A stretch of 59,879 bases of DNA from an uncultured Alphaproteobacteria bacterium (GTDB taxonomy: Bacteria; Pseudomonadota; Alphaproteobacteria; CAAHEQ01; UBA3637): positions 1 through 59,879 of the forward strand of contig CASECI010000027.1 in the NCBI GenBank assembly GCA_949286465.1, in the 5' to 3' direction. A program made the position numbers and the translations under genes. The notes under the pieces were generated by a model. It made no database searches. It had not been told where the DNA came from and saw only the letters and a program-made list of their open reading frames with translations. Each line of letters starts with the position of its first letter. Within the stretch, counting starts at the first letter, position 1. This document shows positions 53,514 to 59,879 of the stretch, in pieces.

Positions 53514-54316
53514 TCTTTCGTATGACTATTATCTCTGAAAGTATGTTTCTTCTGATGAGAAATAACTATATAATTTTTTTTATCTGACGACCTTAATGAG
53601 TACTCTTTATCTTGACTAGGGAACTGTTCTTTTTCCAACTCTTTTTGAGCTCCATCAATACGCTTTGTCCACTTATCATACATAGGTTGAATACGATAAT
53701 AAACATCCATTTTTGCTAAGATTGAACTAATGGCGCAAAAACCAAAAACCAATCCACTAAACATCTGATTAGAAATCATTACAGAAGTCACAGCAGTCAA
53801 TCCGCCCAAAAATAACCCTTTGACAACATCTTCTTTTAATGTAGTAACTTTACCTTGCAACATGGCTCGTGTCCCTTCTATACGTGTATCGTCTTGCCAT
53901 GTCAACTCTTGATCTTTTTGCTTCAAGAGTAAGAATACTTTTTCTGAATGAGATTTCGTTTTATTGAAAGCTTCACACTGCTCAAAATACTGCCGTTCTC
54001 TTTGGCGTTTTTGCAACAAAGACTGAGTATTCTGTAAATTAAAAAAATCTAATTTCTTTTGAGCTTCTGGTAATATCTTAAAGCGCATCCAGATAACATT
54101 TAACACCATAAGCGCCACTATACTAGACGGAACTAAAGAAGGAATAAAAATACCTCCAATAACAGAGCCTCCAGCTATCAAAGCCATCTGAATCGCATGC
54201 TTTTCTGCCTGTCTCATCTGAGACACATAAGTTTCTCTTTTTAACTCCGCATATCGGACTTTTTCTTCCGGAGTTAACTTTCTCTTCGAAGCTAAATTTA
54301 AAAGTTCTAAAGACAA
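53510..54316 (-). CDS. Membrane protein of unknown function (pair member 2)
   Basis: 268 residues. A basic helical N-terminus is followed by a first hydrophobic hairpin (about 42-75), a long charged coiled-coil-like middle (80-150), a second hydrophobic hairpin (about 165-200) and a hydrophilic His/Lys-rich tail. Three bases separate it from the upstream gene of similar layout. No family recognised. Confidence 0.6.
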   Translation of the reverse strand: MSLELLNLASKRKLTPEEKVRYAELKRETYVSQMRQAEKHAIQMALIAGGSVIGGIFIPSLVPSSIVALMVLNVIWMRFKILPEAQKKLDFFNLQNTQSLLQKRQRERQYFEQCEAFNKTKSHSEKVFLLLKQKDQELTWQDDTRIEGTRAMLQGKVTTLKEDVVKGLFLGGLTAVTSVMISNQMFSGLVFGFCAISSILAKMDVYYRIQPMYDKWTKRIDGAQKELEKEQFPSQDKEYSLRSSDKKNYIVISHQKKHTFRDNSHTKD

Positions 54317-54319
54317 ATC

Positions 54320-55168
54320 TTATCTGTCCTTTCCGATTGTAATATTGAGTACAGGAACTTTTTTCGATAAAGCATATTCAGGCTTTAGATTATTGTCTTT
54401 ATCCTCTTTTTCTGTATTCTTCTTAGGCGGACTTTGCTTTAAAGCTGTTTCTGTAGAAATACTAACACGTGTTAGCTTATCATTATTTTTAGTTTGGTGA
54501 TAATTAAAATCTTCATCCCCTCGACCAGGACGACGGGGCAAATCTGAACGAGATATTCTATCTCCTTCTAATGGATGTGTCTTTAAATAATACCAATCTT
54601 TGGCATGGGTTTTAAATCCTGGCCCAAAAGCTTTCAGCGCCTTATAACCTGTATACGCCGTCGCACATGCCATAAACCAAGGAATGCCGGAATATGCTAT
54701 AAATCCTAGAGCCGTACCAAATAGTACTGTTCCTAAAATAGCGCCTGAATAAGCTGCTGTTTTTAAAAGGCTTTTACTAATCGTATCTTGTACCTTCATT
54801 TTCTCGAAAGCTTTATCTTGAGATTTTTCATGATAAGCTCTCGGGTCCTTCCTACGGAGAAAAGTTTTACCATATTCTCCTATCTTTTGTATACTCTTCG
54901 AAAGCCAAGGAGCAAACGCAGCCGTACCAGCTCCATAAGCTATAAATAACGCAAGACCACCCCCAATAGGACCAGAACCAAACATAGATGTTGTTAATGC
55001 TCCGGCTGCTATTGCGGCAACAGATAAAACGCAAGCTTTTCCAACTAATTTAAGAGCTTCTTTTCCAACTAATTTTTTCAACTCCCAATCCGATAAAGCA
55101 TCCAAATTTACTTTACCTTCTTCCTGCGTTTTCTGTGGCTCTTTCGCATTTAAATCTTTTGTCGTCAT
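54320..55168 (-). CDS. Membrane protein of unknown function (pair member 1)
   Basis: About 282 residues from the ATG at 55168, which has GGAG at good spacing. In-frame sequence upstream to 55216 lacks such a site. Two Gly/Ala-rich hydrophobic hairpins (about 45-90, 135-185, e.g. GSGPIGGGLALFIAYGAG) alternate with charged segments. A long polar C-terminal third follows (KTHPLEGDRISRSDLPRRPGRGDED). Glycine-rich helices of this kind occur in proteins that oligomerise in membranes. Unknown function. Confidence 0.6.
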   Translation of the reverse strand: MTTKDLNAKEPQKTQEEGKVNLDALSDWELKKLVGKEALKLVGKACVLSVAAIAAGALTTSMFGSGPIGGGLALFIAYGAGTAAFAPWLSKSIQKIGEYGKTFLRRKDPRAYHEKSQDKAFEKMKVQDTISKSLLKTAAYSGAILGTVLFGTALGFIAYSGIPWFMACATAYTGYKALKAFGPGFKTHAKDWYYLKTHPLEGDRISRSDLPRRPGRGDEDFNYHQTKNNDKLTRVSISTETALKQSPPKKNTEKEDKDNNLKPEYALSKKVPVLNITIGKDR

Positions 55169-55255
55169 TTTGTCTTCTCCACTTTGGATTTTAAAACAAA
55201 ATAAAATTTTTGTCAATTTTTCTCATTTCAAATCATTTATATAGGCACAAATAAT

Positions 55256-56866
55256 TTACATATTTTCCTTTACAAAATTTTTGTAGTAAAGCCAACCACC
55301 TGCATAACTCATCACATTATTAAAGCCATTTTGTTCCAGAATTCGACAAACAACGTAACTCGTATATCCCTTTACACAATAGACAACTATAGGCTTATCT
55401 TTCGGTAATTCATTCATACGATTACGGATTTGTCCCGATGGAATGTTAATTGCACCTTCTATATGTTCTTTCTCGTACATTTGATTAGGGCGAACATCTA
55501 AAATAACCTTATCTGCAAAATTACTATCAAAATAAGGCTGAAATAGACCCCTTTGAACATTTTCTATTGCCATTCCCATGATATTAATCGGATCTTTTGC
55601 CGAAGAATAAGGCGGCGCATAACATAATTCCGCATCTCTTAAATCCGAAATTTTCCCTTTCAATCTCATCACCGTGGCAAGTACGTCTATACGCTTGTCT
55701 ACCCCTTCTTTTCCAATAGCTTGGGCTCCTAAAATATCTCCATTATCGTTATATAAAACCTTCAAGAACAAAGGCGAACTTCCTGGGTAGTAGCCCGCAT
55801 GAGAACTTCCTGTAATAATCATTTTTTTGTAAGATATATGTTGCTGCTTCAATTGTTTCTCATTATTTCCTGTAAAAGCAGTAGTTAAATCAAAAACTTT
55901 TATAATGCCTGTCCCTTGCGTTCCCATATATGGATACAAATGATTTTTTATGTGATCTGCAATTAAACGCCCTTCTCTATTAGCTGGACCAGCTAAAGAA
56001 CTTCCACTATTTGCCCCGCTTACAAAATCTTTTGTTACAATATTATCCCCACATGCATAAATATCTTCTATACTTGTTTGCATAAAATCATCTGTTATCA
56101 TAAAACCTCTGTCCGTTGTTTTAACTCCTGCCATTTGCGCAATGGAGGTATTCGGACGTGTTCCAACTGCCCATATTACAAAATCGGCAGGCACTTCTTT
56201 GTCAGAGGAAAGAATAAGACCAGACGATGTTATTTCTTTTATCCCATCAGAAAGAAACAGCTCTATTCCGTTATCTTTCATTTCTTTATGAATTGGAAGA
56301 ATCATATCCAGATCCAAAGGAGGTAAAACTTGTTCAGAGCGCTCTATTAATGCCGTCTTAATACCTAAATGACATAAATTCTCAGCAACTTCTACGCCGA
56401 TAAAACCGCCCCCGATAACAGCACACGCTTTAGCTTGTGTACTTTTTATATAGCCTTTTATAGCATCAGCATCTGATAAATTTTTTACGACAAAACTTTT
56501 CAGCTTTTCTTTACCTAAAATATCTAAAACAACAGGTTGTGCTCCGGTGGCAACAACTAATTTATCATAAGCATATTTCTTTTGGTCAGATGTTAAAACA
56601 AATTTTTCTTGTGGATGAATTTCAACCACTTCACTGTTCAAATAAATATCAATATTGAATAACTTTTTAAATACTTCTGGTTTGGCAACTTGCATATCAT
56701 CTTTATCTTCTATTACCTCTCCAATAAAATAAGGCAATCCACAACTTGCTATAGAAGTCTCGGAAGTCTTTTCTAAAATAGTAATCTCTATAGAATCATC
56801 TAATCTTCTTAAACGAGCTGCACAACTTGCTCCACTTGCTCCTCCACCGATAATAACAACTTTCAT
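55256..56866 (-). CDS. CoA-disulfide-reductase-like flavoprotein fused to rhodanese
   Basis: 536 residues. The N-terminal FAD-binding GGGASGASCAARLRRL has the redox-active C42 in IASCGLPYF. The NAD(P)H-binding GGGFIGVEVAENL is next, then a second FAD motif YACGDN. A C-terminal rhodanese domain (about 450-536) has C497 in VVYCVKGYTS. This is the CoADR-RHD / Npsr architecture, which reduces CoA disulfides, polysulfides or persulfides. It is a single-gene unit and suggests sulfane-sulfur or thiol-redox metabolism. Confidence 0.9.
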   Translation of the reverse strand: MKVVIIGGGASGASCAARLRRLDDSIEITILEKTSETSIASCGLPYFIGEVIEDKDDMQVAKPEVFKKLFNIDIYLNSEVVEIHPQEKFVLTSDQKKYAYDKLVVATGAQPVVLDILGKEKLKSFVVKNLSDADAIKGYIKSTQAKACAVIGGGFIGVEVAENLCHLGIKTALIERSEQVLPPLDLDMILPIHKEMKDNGIELFLSDGIKEITSSGLILSSDKEVPADFVIWAVGTRPNTSIAQMAGVKTTDRGFMITDDFMQTSIEDIYACGDNIVTKDFVSGANSGSSLAGPANREGRLIADHIKNHLYPYMGTQGTGIIKVFDLTTAFTGNNEKQLKQQHISYKKMIITGSSHAGYYPGSSPLFLKVLYNDNGDILGAQAIGKEGVDKRIDVLATVMRLKGKISDLRDAELCYAPPYSSAKDPINIMGMAIENVQRGLFQPYFDSNFADKVILDVRPNQMYEKEHIEGAINIPSGQIRNRMNELPKDKPIVVYCVKGYTSYVVCRILEQNGFNNVMSYAGGWLYYKNFVKENM

Positions 56867-57050
56867 CGTAATCTATCCTTTCTCTAAATGATCTGTCGTT
56901 CTTGATTTATAGCATATATTGTGACATAAAACTTCCTATATACAAAGATTTTTATTTATTAAATAATTTCCATAGAACTAAAAAAATAAATTAAAATTAT
57001 TCTAGGCTAAACAAAGTAAGCCTTTACTATTTCCTAATTAAAGAAGTATA

Positions 57051-57082
57051 CAAAAAACTTACTATATTGCTATATAGTAAGT
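57051..57082 (-). terminator. Intrinsic terminator of the 197-residue gene
   Basis: Perfect 11-bp inverted repeat ACTTACTATAT / ATATAGTAAGT (57057-57082) with a 4-base loop. Read on the minus strand it is followed by TTTTTTG. It lies 60 bases after the stop of the gene at 57143. Confidence 0.75.
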
Positions 57083-57142
57083 TAGAATATTTATCCTCAA
57101 CAAGTAATAAATACGTTTCTTTTGTCTAACTACCAAATTAAA

Positions 57143-57736
57143 TTAATACCTCTTTGGAAAATATTCTTTCCCTATTTGCCATAAATATTGGTCAATTTGT
57201 TTTAAATTAAAATCGTCAAGATGATAAGCTCCTCTAAAATCCAAAAGTATCTTTTTGAATTTTGAATAGTCCTTTAAATCCGAACTTTTAAAATTAGAAA
57301 ATCCTGACTTATACTGAAAATACCTCAACATCATATCGACATAACTATCATAAATTGGAAAATCATAAGGTTTATGATGACTACAGTATTTTGTTGCAAA
57401 TGAATAAAAATTTTTTATTTTGCCTGAAATACTCACCTTCTTTATGTCATCAACAAGAGATATATCATTATTTTCCAATCGACGATCAATTTTTAATTTA
57501 AGTATATGCTCTGCGATAGGAAAAACTGAAAAAATATTCGTACTATAAAAATCATTAAGAGTTGACACTTTTAATAAAATATCCTCTATCATTTCATTTT
57601 TAGGACAAAGTTGTAAGAATAGCTTGTTTAAAGCATTTTCTTGAAGCTTATAATTCTGAAAACCTTCCCAGCGAGATAAATAAAAAGAAATCTGTTTTTT
57701 TGAAGGCGATGGAATATTGACTTGATAAAAACTCAT
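57143..57736 (-). CDS. Unknown 197-residue protein, possibly helix-hairpin-helix glycosylase-like
   Basis: All-helical, Lys- and Tyr-rich protein. The segment KYCSHHKPYDFPIYDSYV followed by aromatic helices resembles a motif in uncharacterised proteins related to HhH DNA glycosylases. This is a weak pattern match and not an assignment. It has its own terminator. Base composition is even more AT-rich than in the core genes, in keeping with the accessory region beginning here. Confidence 0.55.
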   Translation of the reverse strand: MSFYQVNIPSPSKKQISFYLSRWEGFQNYKLQENALNKLFLQLCPKNEMIEDILLKVSTLNDFYSTNIFSVFPIAEHILKLKIDRRLENNDISLVDDIKKVSISGKIKNFYSFATKYCSHHKPYDFPIYDSYVDMMLRYFQYKSGFSNFKSSDLKDYSKFKKILLDFRGAYHLDDFNLKQIDQYLWQIGKEYFPKRY

Positions 57737-57871
57737 CCGATATGTCTACATTAAATTTATTCTTCTTATTCCTTTATAGGCTGTTCTCTTTTTTATTACA
57801 AGAAGTAATTTATATTTACAATTTGCTTCTTTAATTTTATATTTTATTTGTATATAAATAAAAGAAACAAC

Positions 57872-58317
57872 ATGCCAAATAGAGATAATGTAAATACAGG
57901 TAATTCAGGGGAATATTTTGTTCTGCAGAATTAGAGCGTAGAGGTTTTATTGTTGCAGTTCCAATGTCTAATGTTGAAAATTTTGATATATTAGCTATAC
58001 ATCGAAAAACGTATTGCCAATATGCTATTCAAGTTAAAGCAACATGTTATAAACAACGTAAATGGACATTAACCGCGAAAAATGAAACATTGGTTGGTGA
58101 TAATATTATTTATGTTTTTGTTTCATTAAATAATCTTGAAAATCCTTCATATCATATTGTTCCTAGTACTATTGTCGCTAAAACTATTAAAGAAAATCAT
58201 CAAAAATGGTTAAATACCCCTTCTAAAACAGGTGCAAAACACCATGATAATAATCTGCGTAATTTTAAAGATAAAGAAGGTATATATTTAAATAATTGGA
58301 ATGTTTTTAGTTGAGTA
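57872..58317 (+). pseudogene. Frameshifted PD-(D/E)xK-type nuclease gene
   Basis: From the ATG at 57872 the frame reads PNRDNVNTGNSGEYFVLQN and stops. Shifting one base at 57922/57923 gives AELERRGFIVAVPMSN and continues to a stop at 58315. Inserting one G there restores GEYFVAAELERRGF, so a single-base deletion in a gene of about 148 codons is the simplest account. The core NFDILAI...YAIQVKAT matches a restriction-endonuclease-like fold (D...QxK). Either a true pseudogene or a sequencing error. Confidence 0.6.
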
Positions 58318-58976
58318 GAAAATTTAATAAAAGACTATATTGAACAACAGAAACCTGCAACGTCTGTTAATCAAGAAAAAGTGTCTAGAAATTAAAAAAA
58401 TTGGCTAAAGAAAGAAAACAGTGAATATAGAAGAATCCCTTGCTCTTTTTTGGAAACCCAAAATAGTGATGGTCCTGTTGTTTATTAAATTGGGGCGGTA
58501 AAATTAGGCTTGTAGCTAAGTTTTCAACATATTGTCGCCAATGCCATAAAGTTAAGTATATATATATTTAATCTTTTATTTGACTTTCGCTCTAGATGTT
58601 TTAATCTGGAGTAAGTTTTTTAGGGCAATGATGAAGTTCGAGATAAAATGTCCGAAGTGTGGAGGATTTTTATGTTTAAGCATTTAACCCATAAAATCAG
58701 ATTATGGCTCAAAAATTCGCCAAATTGGAATAGCATTACTTTAAAAAGATATTTTTATTAGTGAAGTAATATCCCGTCCGACTATTCATCAACATGCTAA
58801 AGTACGTATAGTATATCAGAAACAAAAGAAAAACACTTTTTTTCAAATAAGTACTTATGATCGTTTTAATAGAAAAAAGCAAGTTATTCAATTGAATGTC
58901 ATATGAAGTGTATAAACTATTAAGGAAAACATCGGTTTTAATTAAAATTTGATACGGTTTAAAAAGATGATAGTTA
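58318..58976. other. Decayed coding remnants, no intact gene
   Basis: About 660 bases without a convincing intact gene. Fragments look once-coding but are broken by stops. One ends KDYIEQQKPATSVNQEKVSRN (58330-58395). Another reads RLVAKFSTYCRQCHKVKYI (near 58505-58565). A 19-codon ORF at 58628-58687 has FEIKCPKCGG, like the second zinc knuckle of phage Com-type proteins. A last one reads around HAKVRIVYQKQKK (58790-58905, plus strand). An 82-codon minus-strand frame at 58736-58984 overlaps it and looks spurious. Probably the debris of a mobile element. Confidence 0.4.
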
Positions 58977-59792
58977 TTAGGCATCTTCCTTATTTACTTT
59001 AATAAATTCTCCGATACGCGTAATTTTATTTTTTGAGTATATTTGATAATATTCTTGATAGTAGTTGGTTTGTTCATATTTGGCTAAAAAATCCTTTCCT
59101 ATGTATTTATCAATAATTTCGTCTGGATAGGGCTTAGTTAGACAAAAAACTCTAGAATTAATTGAAGGATTTCTAAGAAGAATAGGAAAAGGATCTATTA
59201 AAATTCGAATTATAGCAACTAGTTTAATTGTTCTTTCCATATAATTACTGAAATGAATGATTGGGTCGCATTGTTGCTTGTCTGGTATAATAAGTAGATG
59301 GTTTAAAATACTATATAAATAAAAAAAGCCTTGCTTATGGACTATTTTGTTCATAGCGTTTTTTAGACTTTTTAAATCTTTAAAAAACTCTGGAATTTTC
59401 TCGTGAATCTCTTTACATACTCTTCCTTTTTCTTTTAGCTCATTTAACATGGATCCATCTGTTGGAAAATTTTTTTGATCCCACCACGCTAATATCTTTT
59501 CTTTTTTTTCATTGTCAGGAGAATCAACAAAATAAAATATTAGAATAGATAGCTCAATTGCTTGTCTCATAGAATAGAATGCACAATCAACATAACCTGC
59601 TTCAAAAAGATTTATAGAACTAATTAAAAGTTGTGCCCATTCATGCAAAAAATCATTATATCTGTAAGTGCTCTTTTGTTCAAACATAATTGCTTCTATA
59701 GAAACAATATCCTTCAAGTATAGCTCTTTGTTAGGGATGTTACGCGGTTGGATGTATGGTCTATTATGAGGTCCATATAACGTATATTGCAT
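58977..59792 (-). CDS. Unknown 271-residue helical protein, HEPN-like pattern
   Basis: Mostly helical. The N-terminal part contains an extended stretch (YGPHNRPYIQPRNIPNKEL). The middle has FYSMRQAIELSILIFYFVD, then after about 70 residues LKNAMNKIVHKQGFFYLYS. Helices with an Arg/Glu-rich first motif and a late (R/N)xxxxVHKQG resemble HEPN-type proteins of defence or toxin loci, but the canonical Arg of Rx4-6H is not present. AGGATAAATAT precedes the ATG. The last 87 bases of the window beyond its start hold nothing I recognise. Confidence 0.5.
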   Translation of the reverse strand: MQYTLYGPHNRPYIQPRNIPNKELYLKDIVSIEAIMFEQKSTYRYNDFLHEWAQLLISSINLFEAGYVDCAFYSMRQAIELSILIFYFVDSPDNEKKEKILAWWDQKNFPTDGSMLNELKEKGRVCKEIHEKIPEFFKDLKSLKNAMNKIVHKQGFFYLYSILNHLLIIPDKQQCDPIIHFSNYMERTIKLVAIIRILIDPFPILLRNPSINSRVFCLTKPYPDEIIDKYIGKDFLAKYEQTNYYQEYYQIYSKNKITRIGEFIKVNKEDA

Positions 59793-59879
59793 ATATTTAT
59801 CCTAAAAATTAATGATGATAAAATGATATCTTATTATTTCCTAATTACAATGTGTTTTTTTAGAATACATAATATTTCT

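Noticed and set aside
1-59879. CRISPR array
   Set aside because: No regularly spaced direct repeats of 20-40 bases were seen and no cas-like proteins are encoded.
1-59879. Intact insertion sequence or integrase
   Set aside because: No transposase or integrase was recognised in any frame. Only short decayed fragments near 58.3-58.9 kb hint at mobile DNA.

Overview
The window is a contiguous piece of a low-GC (roughly one-third G+C) alphaproteobacterial chromosome. Lineage markers are a canonical CtrA response regulator with a perfect TTAA-N7-TTAA box in front of it, GANTC (CcrM-type) sites clustered upstream of dnaA, a dnaA / small heat-shock protein / DUF1150 neighbourhood, the short alphaproteobacterial HPr kinase with EIIA-Man and HPr, an alphaproteobacterial RpoH, and a Yej-type peptide importer. 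The low GC and the very cysteine-rich prepilin-like protein next to rnpB recall uncultured host- or gut-associated alphaproteobacteria. That placement is an inference; no 16S gene is present.

Layout. 1-4.4 kb: glgP-trmB and two secreted proteins of unknown role. 4.5-7.6 kb: rpsT, the dnaA control region, dnaA, hsp20, DUF1150 and a small membrane protein. 7.9-11 kb: ileS, of the eukaryote-like type. 11.1-17.6 kb: a seven-gene yejABEF operon with three unknown membrane genes, one a 23-residue peptide. 17.6-28.7 kb: metabolism and housekeeping (accA, ispH, tkt, fba, htpX-like/lemA, ppa, HAD, HIT, kdsB, a BOF protein). 28.8-32.7 kb: rpsI-rplM, RNase P RNA, then a prepilin-like gene with about 90 cysteines behind a leader containing a C13 tract and overlapping hairpins. 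33-38.5 kb: ctrA, rpmG, a BI-1 family protein, rpoH, two degenerate EAL-domain proteins and tRNA-Arg(CCT). 38.6-43.9 kb: HprK-EIIA-HPr and a Bat (aerotolerance-type) operon. 43.9-52.5 kb: secA, an ankyrin protein, then flhG, flhF, motA, fliN, fliG and a half-length fliF. 52.6-56.9 kb: rluD, two unknown membrane proteins and a CoA-disulfide-reductase/rhodanese fusion. 57-59.9 kb: an accessory tail with a frameshifted nuclease, decayed coding remnants and two unknown proteins.

The most unusual system is the flagellar rotor/stator cluster. Its FliF keeps RBM3, the second membrane helix and the FliG-binding tail. It lacks TM1, RBM1 and RBM2, the parts that surround the export gate, and no fliH or flhA is interspersed. 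This suggests a switch/stator module separated from flagellar export. The second is the cysteine-rich prepilin-like protein and its leader: a sigma70 promoter, a short ORF with four prolines in the C tract, and mutually exclusive hairpins resembling an attenuator. Regulation visible in the DNA ties together CtrA, c-di-GMP-like (degenerate EAL) proteins, the PTS phosphorelay and the heat-shock sigma factor.
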